From Clostridium sp. OS1-26 (GTDB lineage Bacteria; Bacillota; Clostridia; Clostridiales; Clostridiaceae): a stretch of DNA of 64,000 nt. The notes under the pieces were generated by a model, which was given only the letters and a program-made list of their open reading frames with translations, had not been told where the DNA came from and did no database searches. Within the stretch, counting starts at the first letter, position 1, and each line of letters begins with the position of its first letter. A program made the position numbers and the translations under genes. Positions 27,790 through 37,132 of the stretch are shown here, one piece after another. Location: assembly GCF_030915445.1 (NCBI RefSeq), contig NZ_CP133264.1, forward strand, positions 5,179,208 to 5,243,207, read 5' to 3'.

Positions 27790-29073
27790 ATGAAAAGCAA
27801 AAGAATAATCTCAATTGTACTTTCACTTTCAATAACTATTGGTTCTATATTAGGTGCCTCTTATGCAGCTAAAGCCGCCGATCCGCTGCATGGTGTTGTA
27901 TCCTCTAAACAAGGTTTGAACGTACGAAGTGAATCTAACTCAAGTGCAAAAATTATAGGTAGTTTAAAATTAGATGATAGCGTAGAGATATTGGAAACTA
28001 CAAGTGATTGGTATAAAATTAAATTTGGTTCCTCTTATGGATATGTATCTAAACAATATATAGTATTAGATAAAAATACACCTGGTAAAAATACATCAAA
28101 TAACAATACTCCACCAAAAGAAAATCAAAATTCAAACACAGGTGATAAGACTCCATCTAAAGTACCAGAATATAAAAACTTTGATCAGAGAAAAAACATA
28201 GATACCCTTAAACAATGGAAAATCAAATTTAATAGAAAAATAAAAGATACTGAAAGTAATAAAAATGAATTCAAGGTTATAGATAGCAAAGGTAATTTTG
28301 TTTCTACTAAAGTTGTAATAGAGGATTACTCAGTAACTGTTATTCCATGGAGCACTAGCTATAACTATGAAGAAACCTATAAGCTAATTATAGGAGACAA
28401 TATCGAAAGCGCTGATGGCATAAAAATAAAGTATACATCAACTTTACCTTTTAGTATTAAATCAAAGGTAAATTCACTTGGCCTCGGAGAAAAAGAAACA
28501 GAATCTGTAAATAATGATAGAGATTATGATTGGTATATTGGCCAGAATGATACTGGAAAATATTTAAATGTAAACTCCGGCCCTGCTGCTGTAGCTATGG
28601 CTATTAAATGGACAAACCCTTTGCTTGACAAGTCCACAGCAGATATAAGAGATGCATATGAAAACAGTGGATCAGCTTGGAGCATTAGCAATATTGTTTC
28701 CTATCTAAAGGATTCAAAGATAAATTATAGTTCTTGCGACACAATAAGCGAAGACTCATTAAAAAAGCAACTTAAAGATGGAAACATACTTATTGCTAAT
28801 CTTAATCCTCAATATATAAATTATAATAACAGCTCAGAATCTAAGGTTGGACGTTTCCATGCAGTTGATGGAAATACATATACAGTTATTATAAAAGGTT
28901 ATAGAGTAGTAGATGGTAAAACTTATTTTGAAATATACGATCCATTTAACATCAACTCAAATTACTCAGATGGTTCACCAAAAGGAAAGAACAATTATTA
29001 CCCTGCAAATGAGATTTTAAATTCTCTTACTGCAGAAAATGTACATCCTATTGTAATAAGTAAAAGCAACTAA
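27790..29073 (+). CDS. Secreted SH3 / C39-like pseudo-peptidase protein
   Basis: An exported cell-surface or extracellular protein. Order: signal peptide (residues 1-30, ending AKAADP); a bacterial SH3 domain (about 34-95, GLNVRSESNSSAKIIGSL ... YGYVSKQY); a Thr/Asn/Pro linker; an Ig-like domain (about 128-225); and a C39-type peptidase fold (about 245-425, ending YFEIYDPF). In the last domain the catalytic Cys position reads Ser263 in VNSGPAAVAMA, where active relatives have NCGP, and the His position before the KGY reads Tyr. It is therefore probably a binding rather than a cutting domain. The start is the second ATG, nine bases after GGAG; the first lies inside the binding site. Single gene with a terminator. 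Confidence 0.85.
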   Translation: MKSKRIISIVLSLSITIGSILGASYAAKAADPLHGVVSSKQGLNVRSESNSSAKIIGSLKLDDSVEILETTSDWYKIKFGSSYGYVSKQYIVLDKNTPGKNTSNNNTPPKENQNSNTGDKTPSKVPEYKNFDQRKNIDTLKQWKIKFNRKIKDTESNKNEFKVIDSKGNFVSTKVVIEDYSVTVIPWSTSYNYEETYKLIIGDNIESADGIKIKYTSTLPFSIKSKVNSLGLGEKETESVNNDRDYDWYIGQNDTGKYLNVNSGPAAVAMAIKWTNPLLDKSTADIRDAYENSGSAWSISNIVSYLKDSKINYSSCDTISEDSLKKQLKDGNILIANLNPQYINYNNSSESKVGRFHAVDGNTYTVIIKGYRVVDGKTYFEIYDPFNINSNYSDGSPKGKNNYYPANEILNSLTAENVHPIVISKSN

Positions 29074-29078
29074 AATTA

Positions 29079-29110
29079 AAGCACTAGAGGTAAAATCTAG
29101 TGCTTCTTTT
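29079..29110 (+). terminator. Terminator after the SH3/C39-like gene
   Basis: AAGCACTAG pairs with CTAGTGCTT, followed by CTTTT, just after the stop codon. Confidence 0.8.
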
Positions 29111-29167
29111 AAATTCTTTTTGTAGTTCTTTATATAATTAATTTTCAGCCTTGAAACCTAACTTATA

Positions 29168-29668
29168 TTACTGCAATGTTACTACTTTTCTAAAGTAATT
29201 TATCAAGCTGTCTGGTTTTTCATCTCTATAAATGTAATATGCTAATTCATCATCTAACCATATAATCACTATACTTAAAATATACCAAGCTATACTATTT
29301 TGCAGGTTAATTTGTCCCATGAAGTTAAATTTATTACTTGAATAGTCCCATATGTGTAGACCTAAAATAATATTGAGAAATATTCCAGAAAGTAATTCTA
29401 CCGCTATAATTAATGAACCTCCCATTATTGTTTGCTGCCACATTTTCAAATTATAATATCCTGGATAGTCATTCAAAGTTCCAATGATAACTGCACAAAA
29501 ACCTCCTATGGGAAACATCCATAAAGAAGTCCATCCGCATAAACTCAACTCAGATATGCCATTGAAACCAACTAAAGAATTTCCAAGGGCTCTTGTTATA
29601 ATTTCTATATTCAGATATATGCTTCCGAAAATAAGAAAGTGAATTAATTTATTTTTGAAGTGTCTCAT
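29168..29668 (-). CDS. Putative membrane protein, CmpB-type (PF06541-like)
   Basis: A 166-aa integral membrane protein with about four helices (near residues 8-28, 45-65, 80-100 and 122-142). The stretch ELLSGIFLNIILGLHIWDYS, then NFMGQINLQNSIAWYIL, matches the small 'putative ABC transporter permease' family, whose real function is unknown. No ABC ATPase is nearby. GGAGAG lies about ten bases before the ATG. It is a single gene converging on the SH3/C39-like gene. Confidence 0.7.
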   Translation of the reverse strand: MRHFKNKLIHFLIFGSIYLNIEIITRALGNSLVGFNGISELSLCGWTSLWMFPIGGFCAVIIGTLNDYPGYYNLKMWQQTIMGGSLIIAVELLSGIFLNIILGLHIWDYSSNKFNFMGQINLQNSIAWYILSIVIIWLDDELAYYIYRDEKPDSLINYFRKVVTLQ

Positions 29669-29835
29669 ATTTTCATCACTCTCCTAGGTTTGTTTACATA
29701 TATTTTTATCTTTTAATATTCTTTTATGTTAGGAAAGAGGAGCCTTTTTGTATAAAGCTCCTCTCTTACTACTTGTATATTTAATTTTTATCACATTCGG
29801 AATACTAACTCATATAATTTCCGTAACTTTTTTAT

Positions 29836-31476
29836 TTATTGTTTTAATCTTTTTGATTCCTTCCATTCTGCAGCATAGTCTTGTAATATTTTACGAAGAA
29901 CTTGTCCAATTTTAGAATAAGATTCATCATTAAGATTTGCAAGTGATATTCTAATAGACCACTCTGGCCCATGGAAACCGCTGCCACTTAATAAAACTAT
30001 AGAAGATTGCTCTGCTAATCTTAAAAGAATGTCAACGGGCTTATAAGTTTCTTGTAGATAATTGGCAAATTCATCATTATGATTACGGCTTGCCCACTCT
30101 AGTAAATCAAATTGAGTATAATAAGCAGCATCAAAAGGATCTTTCCTTAAATCCAATCCTAACCCATCAAACAACAGTCTTTGACGACGGCGGCAAATAT
30201 CTTTTGTTAATTGTTTATATTTGTTCTCTCTATCAAGTACGGCAAATAGCGAAAAGAATGCCATTTGTACTTGCTGTGGTGTTGATAATCCTGCAGTATG
30301 ATTAAGCGCTACTTGACGGCTATCTGCTACTATTCTATCAATAAAAGGAATCTTATCAGGATTAGTAGAAAGCCCTGAATAACGTCTTCTTGCTCTTTCT
30401 TTCTTATCTTCATCCTGTTCTCTTAACAATTTATCAAATACATTATCTTCATAAAGTGCAATAGTTCCAAGACGCCAACCTGTTACTCCAAAGTATTTTG
30501 AATAAGAGTATACTCCTATTGTGTTGTATGGCAAATCTGCCATTAATGAACAAAAGTTATTTACAAAAGTACCATATACATCATCTGAAATAATCATTAA
30601 ATTAGGATTATGATTCTCTACAATATTTTTTAACTGATCTATTGTTTCTGGTCTCATTGCTACTGATGGTGGATTGCTTGGATTAACTATAAAAACTGCT
30701 TTTATAGTTGGATTACATAATTTATCCATTTCTGAAGCAGGATACTGCCATGTGCGGGCACCATCTTCAGACACCTCATCAGCTGTTACTTTAATAACTT
30801 CAAAATTATAACGTGGTAAATGAGGTATCTCAAGGTAAGGTGTAAAGATTGGTGCCATAAGTGCAATTTTATCTCCTTTTGATAATATATTATTTGCAAT
30901 TAAGGAGTCAAAAATATAGCACATTCCCGCTGTAGCACCTTCAACAGCAAATATATTAAATTTTCCTTCTAGAGGCTCATTATAGCACAACTCTTGAATA
31001 AGGTAATCATTAACCACGCTTTCAATATGTCTTAACATTCTATCTGGTTGAGGATAATTATCACCAATAATTCCATCTGCTAATTCATAAATCCAATCGT
31101 CACCATTAAATCCCTTAACTGTTACACCATAATTAATTATTTTGCTAAGAAGTTCAATCCCTGGAGCATCTTGATGTGTTTTTGCAAAGTCTACAAAACG
31201 CTCTGCAATGCCTTCCTTTTTGGGCATACCAGCTAAATCATTATCATTCCATACCCTGCGGCTTTCCTCAACAGCAAACTGACCAAAGGTGAAGAATGCT
31301 TCTCTTGGTGTGGCTGCAATCCAGTTCGGATTTCCTCTACCTGCATCTAACAGCGAATGTGCACCGCTTTTCTTTGACTCCTCAGCAAGATTAATTAATT
31401 TATCTTTAAGTTCAAAAGGACTTATTTTTCCGTAAACTCTTTCAATTTCTTCACGTTGAAAACTAAAATTATTCAT
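29836..31476 (-). CDS. asdA: Aspartate 4-decarboxylase / aspartate aminotransferase
   Basis: It converts L-aspartate to L-alanine plus CO2, with a side transaminase activity. The protein is about 546 aa, much longer than common aminotransferases and right for this family. Seen: LLDAGRGNPNWIAATPREAFF near the start, AVEGATAGMCYIFDSL, FIVNPSNPPS, SDDVYGTFVN and the PLP Lys in YSYSKYFGVTGWRLG. The start is the ATG at 31476, eight bases after GGGAGGA; an in-frame ATG nine codons upstream has no binding site. It follows genes for asparaginase and an Lrp regulator on the same strand, giving an Asn to Asp to Ala route. Confidence 0.92.
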   Translation of the reverse strand: MNNFSFQREEIERVYGKISPFELKDKLINLAEESKKSGAHSLLDAGRGNPNWIAATPREAFFTFGQFAVEESRRVWNDNDLAGMPKKEGIAERFVDFAKTHQDAPGIELLSKIINYGVTVKGFNGDDWIYELADGIIGDNYPQPDRMLRHIESVVNDYLIQELCYNEPLEGKFNIFAVEGATAGMCYIFDSLIANNILSKGDKIALMAPIFTPYLEIPHLPRYNFEVIKVTADEVSEDGARTWQYPASEMDKLCNPTIKAVFIVNPSNPPSVAMRPETIDQLKNIVENHNPNLMIISDDVYGTFVNNFCSLMADLPYNTIGVYSYSKYFGVTGWRLGTIALYEDNVFDKLLREQDEDKKERARRRYSGLSTNPDKIPFIDRIVADSRQVALNHTAGLSTPQQVQMAFFSLFAVLDRENKYKQLTKDICRRRQRLLFDGLGLDLRKDPFDAAYYTQFDLLEWASRNHNDEFANYLQETYKPVDILLRLAEQSSIVLLSGSGFHGPEWSIRISLANLNDESYSKIGQVLRKILQDYAAEWKESKRLKQ

Positions 31477-31604
31477 GTTTGTATCCTCCCAATCATGTTT
31501 CATTTATTATATTGTTGTATTGCTCTTATAATAATTATCTACTCTTGCCCTATGCAAATTGGATATATTAAACAGTCATTTGTTATTTTAGTACTGTAAT
31601 TTAA

Positions 31605-32048
31605 TTAAATGTTTTTATCATCGCTTATTATATGCTCTTTTTCTACCGAAGAAAGTATTATGAATGTCTCCGTATTGCCAAACATCTGTATCTTTCCAAT
31701 AAGTTTTTCTAGACTTACAATATTCTCAAGTCTGGCTTTCAAAATCTTACAGTATGGCCCTGTAACATGATGGCATTCAATTATAGAATCCTCGTTTTTA
31801 ATAAACTCCATAAATTTTTCATTTCTTTGAACATTCATACCTACGTTTATAAGCACATTAATTTTTTTCCCAAGTTTCTCATAATCTACTACTGCTTTGT
31901 AACCTGTTATAATTCCTTCTTCTTCAAGCCTCTTTACTCTCTCTGCTACTGCAGGAGCACTGAGTGCCACCTTTTGTGAAAGTTCCTTCATAGGTATTCT
32001 TCCATCTTCCAGAAGCAATTCGATAATTCTATAATCCGTAGAATCCAT
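31605..32048 (-). CDS. Lrp/AsnC family transcriptional regulator
   Basis: An amino-acid-sensing regulator. N-terminal helix-turn-helix (about residues 4-60): DYRIIELLLEDGRIPMKELSQKVALSAPAVAERVKRLEEEGIITGY. The C-terminal ligand-binding domain has VTGPYCKILKARLENIVSLEKLIGKI. Length 147 aa is standard. The start is the second ATG (32048), seven bases after AGGAGG; the first ATG is only one base from that site. It sits between asparaginase (45 bases upstream) and aspartate 4-decarboxylase, and probably controls them in response to Asn, Asp or Ala. Confidence 0.93.
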   Translation of the reverse strand: MDSTDYRIIELLLEDGRIPMKELSQKVALSAPAVAERVKRLEEEGIITGYKAVVDYEKLGKKINVLINVGMNVQRNEKFMEFIKNEDSIIECHHVTGPYCKILKARLENIVSLEKLIGKIQMFGNTETFIILSSVEKEHIISDDKNI

Positions 32049-32092
32049 AAACATTCCTCCTAGGAAAATAAATTTTATTTTTAGAGTTTAAA

Positions 32093-33076
32093 TTAATAAT
32101 AGTTCTTCTCAAATATTTCTTTAATCTCAGACAAGTTCTTAGTCTGGCCTAATGCTACCATTAGCTTGATTCTAGCTTTTTGTCCCGGAAGATTATCTCC
32201 GAGAATTACTCCTCTTTCAGTAAGTTCTCTTCCAGCACCTTCGTAACCATAATCATCAAGAACCTTACCCATAAGGCATCTGGATACTAGAACAACTGGT
32301 ATATTTTTTTCTAAAGCATATTCCACTCCAGAAACCATTTTTGGCGGAATGTTTCCTCTTCCCATACCTTCAATTACTATCCCATGCGTTCCAGAATCTA
32401 CGCAGAACCTTAAGATACGATCATTCATACCACATCCACATTTTATAAGATCTACATTGCTGTCAATTTCTTTTGTGGATATGTACTGATTTTTAGTGTA
32501 ACTATAATAAAAGTAAACTTTGTTGTTATCTACAAAACCGATAGGCCCAAAATCCTTGCTTTTAAAGGTATCTAATGTATGAGTATTAGTCTTAGTTACC
32601 TGAGATGCCGAATGGACTTCTCCACTCATTACTACCATAACCCCTCTATTTCTAGCCTCATCGGATACTGCAGTATGCACAGCATCTATTAAGTTTGGAG
32701 GTCCATCCCACCCTGGCTCAGAACTATTTCTCATCGAGCCTACAAATATTACAGGCTTTGAATCCTTATATGTCAAATCTACAAGATATGCTGTTTCCTC
32801 AAGTGAATCTGTACCATGAGTAACTATAACTCCATCATAGCCTTCGAATTCAATTTTATTACTTATTAATCTTGATAATTCTAGCATTTTTTCTGGAGTC
32901 ATGTGAGGCCCCGGCATCATGCCAAAATCTAAGAAGTGAATATCTGCAATATCTTCAATTCCTGGTGTATGTTTTAATATATCTTCCCCACTCATAGCTG
33001 GTACAGCGGCATTGTTATTCTCATCCTTTTTCATTGATATTGTTCCACCAGTAAATATAATAATAATCTTCTTCAT
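32093..33076 (-). CDS. ansA: L-asparaginase
   Basis: It hydrolyses asparagine to aspartate and ammonia. The two catalytic threonine motifs are present: IIIFTGGTISM at residue 5 and IVTHGTDSLEETAYL near residue 85. GSMRNSSEPGWDGPPNL and VVMSGEVHSASQVTKTNTHTLDTF follow. There is no signal peptide, so it is cytoplasmic. Length 327 aa is typical. AAAGGAG lies eight bases before the ATG. It is the first gene of a likely three-gene unit for asparagine breakdown. The 366 bases upstream hold no gene; they are AT-rich and must contain the promoter, which I could not fix. Confidence 0.94.
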   Translation of the reverse strand: MKKIIIIFTGGTISMKKDENNNAAVPAMSGEDILKHTPGIEDIADIHFLDFGMMPGPHMTPEKMLELSRLISNKIEFEGYDGVIVTHGTDSLEETAYLVDLTYKDSKPVIFVGSMRNSSEPGWDGPPNLIDAVHTAVSDEARNRGVMVVMSGEVHSASQVTKTNTHTLDTFKSKDFGPIGFVDNNKVYFYYSYTKNQYISTKEIDSNVDLIKCGCGMNDRILRFCVDSGTHGIVIEGMGRGNIPPKMVSGVEYALEKNIPVVLVSRCLMGKVLDDYGYEGAGRELTERGVILGDNLPGQKARIKLMVALGQTKNLSEIKEIFEKNYY

Positions 33077-33443
33077 GACAGTGCTCCTTTTCCTATTATT
33101 ATGCTAAAAAATAATTATATCTGGGATAGTTTAAATATATATTTGCTGAAACTCATGAGCTCACCATCTAAAGTAGTTTTATTTTAGCATAATGTATTTA
33201 CAGCGTACATGCATGAAATAATGCTATATGATGCTTTTGCATAACTTAATTATTTATTTTTATAAAATTACTTAATTAAAAAAATCATTATTGAATTAAT
33301 GATTAACTTAATAACAAAATACTTAAAATTTTACTGTATTTAACATAATATTGTAAACTTTAATATACTTAATATAGCTATAGATATCCGACTTCGATAA
33401 TTGATTTAATCATAGTGTTAAAAATATTATTGGATATTATACA

Positions 33444-33673
33444 ATGATTGCTACTTCACATCTTGTAAATGTAACTTTAACAGGTGGTATTGCATTACAA
33501 ACAAAAGATACTTGGTCAACTTTTATTCACAAACAGGATAGTGGAATTATTTTTGGTAGTAATATTTTGAAGAAGATGATTTTGATGGTTTTATTAAAAA
33601 AATGAATGACACTGAAGGAATTACTGTTAGAATGGATGTATCAGTTGATTATGTGAAATCTTGCTTAGAGTAG
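33444..33673 (+). pseudogene. Remnant of a VOC (glyoxalase-like) family gene
   Basis: The first frame encodes VNVTLTGGIALQTKDTW and GIIFGSN, and a second frame continues YFEEDDFDGFIKKMNDTEGI. Together these match the middle of VOC family proteins, where FGSNNFELYFEEDDF is expected. About a dozen bases are missing at the join, and both ends of the gene are absent. It has no clear ribosome binding site. This is genuine decay with a deletion, unlike the single-base frameshifts elsewhere in the window. Confidence 0.7.
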
Positions 33674-33757
33674 ATTATGTGCATAGTCTGTGTACAATCT
33701 TATTAAAGTAAGAGAAGACTTTCAGCTTGGTTTATAATGAATAAGCTGTAAAAAAAG

Positions 33758-33831
33758 TGCCAGCAAAAACTTTTCTATAGGTCTTATATAATATAGTCAT
33801 ATAAGACTTATAGAAAAATTTTTGCTGGCCA
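33758..33831 (-). terminator. Long-stem terminator after xth
   Basis: Two arms of about 32 bases, beginning TGGCCAGCAAAAATTTTTCT on the minus strand, pair almost perfectly and are followed by CACTTTTTTTAC. The stem is far longer than usual, so it may also be a palindromic repeat used as a terminator. Confidence 0.7.
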
Positions 33832-33887
33832 TATAATATTATTTGTATATGTAGTTATAAATTACGATTGTGATTATCTATAATTTC

Positions 33888-34639
33888 CTACTTTATAACA
33901 AGTTCTACAGGACAATGATCTGATCCTAGAACCTCTGTGTGGATATTAGCGCTTATTAATCTGTCCTTTAAAGAATTTGAAACACAGAAGTAATCTATAC
34001 GCCACCCTGCATTATTTTTTCTAGCGTTAAATCTATAAGACCACCAAGAATACATTCCTTCTTTATCTGGATTAAAGTACCTATAGGTATCAATAAATCC
34101 AGCATCCATAAGTTCAGCAAACTTTCCTCTTTCTTCATCTGTAAATCCTGCATTTTTTCTATTTGAACCAGGGTTTTTAAGATCTATTTCTTTATGCGCT
34201 ACATTTAAATCTCCACAGACAATTATAGGTTTCTTTTCCTCTAAAGATTTTAAATAATCTCTAAAGTCATCTTCCCATTTCATTCTGTATTCTAATCTAG
34301 CTAACTCTTGCTGAGAATTAGGTGTATAAACTGTTATCATATAAAAATCGTCGAACTCTAAAGTGATAACTCTACCTTCTTTATCGTGATCTTCAATATT
34401 AATTCCGTATGCAACACTTAGAGGTTCCTTTTTGTAAATATAGCTGTACCTGAATATCCTTTCTTTTCAGCATAATTCCAGTATTGATGATATCCTTCTA
34501 GCTCTAAATCTATTTGACCTTCTTGTAATTTACTTTCCTGAATGCAAAATATATCCGCATCCACCTCTTTAAAATAGTCCAGAAACCCCTTAGTAACACA
34601 TGCTCTAAGGCCGTTAACATTCCATGATATTAGTTTCAC
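33888..34639 (-). pseudogene. xth: Exodeoxyribonuclease III, frameshifted
   Basis: Xth is an AP endonuclease and 3'-5' exonuclease for base excision repair. The N-terminal part has LISWNVNGLRA and the metal-binding FCIQESKL; the C-terminal part has VCGDLNVAHKEIDL, WWSYRFNARKNNAGWRIDYF and the catalytic GSDHCPVEL. Between them the frame breaks at FTKRNL and stop. Five As are present where six would give FTKKEPLSVAYGINIEDHDKEG and join both halves. The start is a GTG six bases after GGAGGG. All active-site residues exist across the two frames, so a homopolymer error is likely. Confidence 0.9.
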
Positions 34640-34674
34640 AGCTATCCCTCCAAATTTTACAATATGCTCACAAA

Positions 34675-36543
34675 TTAACCTGCAATCTTCGCAAGTATTT
34701 CGTTACTTCTACTTATAAAGCGTGACATCGCCTCTGCATCAAGCTGTTTATGGCTTATCATAGCAAGATCATAAATATGCTGACAAATAAGATTTACATC
34801 CTCTTTTTTATCTTCCATCTTATCAAGCTCAATAAGCTTTTTAATGAGTATGTTATTTTTATTTATAACTAAGGTTTGCTCTGAAGGGAACATATCCTTC
34901 ATATCCATACCACCAAACATAGAACTCATTTCAGACATTCTTCTTGACTGCTCAGAAAGTAATACCATAGCAGGTACCTCAAAAGTTTTTAGTGCCTCTA
35001 TAGAAATTTTTAATTTATCATTGTTCAATACTCTTTTAAATATACTTTCTACATTTTCATTGAATTCTTTATTTTCATTATCATTATTAGCTTCTGCAGA
35101 TTTTAGTGTTTCAGATAAATCTGAATCTATTCTATTGAATTTAACTTCACTTTCGTTAGATTCTAAGAAGCTTATAAAGTGACTATCTATTGTGGAATTC
35201 AATATAATTGCATCTAAATCATTTTCTTTAAAAAGCTTAATATACTGTGCTTGCTGCTTTTCATCATTTACATAGAAAACTTTGTTTTCATGCTTTTCTT
35301 TATTAGCTTCAAGATATTGTTTTAGTGTTATATATTCGCCTTTAATAGTCTTGAATACGATTATATCTTTTACCTTCTCATAAAACTTTTGATCTCTTAG
35401 ACATCCATATTTAATAAATATATGGATGTTGCTCCAAAAATTATTGTAATTATCTCTTTCATTTTTATAAAGTGTAGTCAATTTGTCTGCTACTTTACTT
35501 ACAATGTGTCTAGAAATCTTTTTAACATTGCCATCCTTTTGTAAAAAGCTTCTTGAAACATTTAGTGGAAGATCAGCACAATCAATAGCACCCTTTAAAA
35601 GCAGTAGAAATTCTGGTATAACTTCTTTTATGTTATCTGCAACAAATACTTGATTATTATATAATTTTATTTGGCCTTCTGTTGCTTCAAATTCGTGTTT
35701 TAGTTTAGGGAAATATAGTATTCCTTTTAAATTAAATGGATAATCTACATTTAAGTGAATCCAAAATAATGGTTCATTAAAATCAAAAAATACTTTTTTA
35801 TAAAATTCTTTGTATTCTTCGTCAGTACAATCCTTTGGAGCTTTTAACCATAGAGGATTTGTATCATTTAAAGGTTGTCTCTCATTATCTTTTTCCTCAC
35901 TTTTTGCATTTTCATTCTCAATAAATATTTCTACAGGCAAAAATGAGCAATGCTTGCTGATAACTTCTCTTACCTTGTATTCCTCTAAAAATTCCTTACT
36001 ATCTTCGCTTATATATAACGTAATAGTAGTTCCTCTTTCATTTCTCTCAGATGAAGTTATTTCATATTCAGTACCACCATCACAAATCCATTTTACAGCT
36101 TCTGAACCTTCTACATAGGAAAGAGTATCGATTTCAACTTTATCAGATGCCATAAATGCAGAATAAAATCCCAATCCAAAATGTCCTATTATTTGGTTAG
36201 ACTCATCCATTTTATCTTTATATTTCGCAATAAAGTCTTCTGCACCAGAAAAAGCTACCTGATTTATGTATTTATTAATTTCTTCTTCAGTCATTCCTAT
36301 GCCGTTGTCAATGATTTTTAATGTTTTATTTTCTTTATTTACTGAAACAATTACCTCATATTTTGTTTCCTCAGGTATCTTTGCTTCGCCTATGGAAGAT
36401 AGTCTTTTTACTTTACTTATTGCATCACAACCATTACTTATAAGCTCCCTTAAAAATATGTCTTTGTCAGAATACAACCACTTTTTTATAATTGGAAAAA
36501 TATTTTCCGTATTGATTGATATATTGCCTTTTTCTTTTACCAT
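34675..36543 (-). CDS. htpG: Molecular chaperone HtpG (Hsp90)
   Basis: An ATP-driven chaperone dimer. The N-terminal GHKL ATPase has LRELISNGCDAISKVK, IIDNGIGMTEEEI and the lid region IGHFGLGFYSAFMASDKV. The middle domain has LPLNVSRSFLQKDGNVKKI, and a dimerisation domain ends the 622-aa chain. The usual clients' charged linker is short, as in bacteria. GGAGGGG lies seven bases before the ATG. It lies 35 bases upstream of xth on the same strand; co-transcription is possible. No CIRCE element was seen. Confidence 0.97.
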   Translation of the reverse strand: MVKEKGNISINTENIFPIIKKWLYSDKDIFLRELISNGCDAISKVKRLSSIGEAKIPEETKYEVIVSVNKENKTLKIIDNGIGMTEEEINKYINQVAFSGAEDFIAKYKDKMDESNQIIGHFGLGFYSAFMASDKVEIDTLSYVEGSEAVKWICDGGTEYEITSSERNERGTTITLYISEDSKEFLEEYKVREVISKHCSFLPVEIFIENENAKSEEKDNERQPLNDTNPLWLKAPKDCTDEEYKEFYKKVFFDFNEPLFWIHLNVDYPFNLKGILYFPKLKHEFEATEGQIKLYNNQVFVADNIKEVIPEFLLLLKGAIDCADLPLNVSRSFLQKDGNVKKISRHIVSKVADKLTTLYKNERDNYNNFWSNIHIFIKYGCLRDQKFYEKVKDIIVFKTIKGEYITLKQYLEANKEKHENKVFYVNDEKQQAQYIKLFKENDLDAIILNSTIDSHFISFLESNESEVKFNRIDSDLSETLKSAEANNDNENKEFNENVESIFKRVLNNDKLKISIEALKTFEVPAMVLLSEQSRRMSEMSSMFGGMDMKDMFPSEQTLVINKNNILIKKLIELDKMEDKKEDVNLICQHIYDLAMISHKQLDAEAMSRFISRSNEILAKIAG

Positions 36544-36703
36544 GAAAACCCCTCCAATTACTTCATTTCAGCATAATTTTATATCTTTTAAAAATTTATG
36601 TCAAGAGTCCTCTATTATAGCTTTAAAGTGGAATATTGGATACTTCTAATTTATAGTATATATTATAATTAGTACTATTAAATAGCTTAAGAAGGTGATA
36701 TAC

Positions 36704-36964
36704 ATGATAGTAACAAAAACTCTTGAAATGGGTGGAATTTATAGAGAAGATTTTGTAAAGTACTTTCTTAGTATTGGTGGTAAAACAGAAAATCAAGAAA
36801 TCTTTAAGGGTCCTTATTGGAAGGTAGAAGTAGGTTATGAAGTTTGGTCTATGATGGGATCATTAAAACTTCATCATACTTTGATTGCCTTTCATGTTGA
36901 GGAGGATAAGTATGAAGAGTTTATTTCAAAATTTCGTTTAAGCTTTTTAAGATGTGGTGGTTAG
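36704..36964 (+). CDS. Conserved hypothetical protein, 86 aa
   Basis: I do not recognise a named function. The small soluble protein has a GEI-type N-terminus (LEMGGIYREDFVKYFLSIGGK), a central GPYWKVEVG, and ends KFRLSFLRCGG. The C-terminal Gly-Gly resembles ubiquitin-like sulphur carriers, but the rest does not clearly fit that fold, so I give this no weight. The start is the ATG at 36704, six bases after AAGGTG; a GTG three codons earlier lies in that site. It stands alone between htpG (divergent) and the MORN gene. Confidence 0.7.
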   Translation: MIVTKTLEMGGIYREDFVKYFLSIGGKTENQEIFKGPYWKVEVGYEVWSMMGSLKLHHTLIAFHVEEDKYEEFISKFRLSFLRCGG

Positions 36965-37132
36965 TATTGTAATTTCAAAAGACCCTAAAATAGAAAATAT
37001 TATTATAATAGTATAGAAGATATATTATTGTGGTGTTATAATTTAATTTGTGATATGTAATTGATAATGGTTTTCAACCTTTAACAATACTATACCTTAC
37101 TATCAACATTAATAATATGAGGAGAATCAAGT

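Noticed and set aside
36704..36964. Calling the 86-aa protein a ThiS/MoaD-type sulphur carrier
   Set aside because: The Gly-Gly end fits, but the rest shows no clear ubiquitin-like pattern and no partner genes are nearby.
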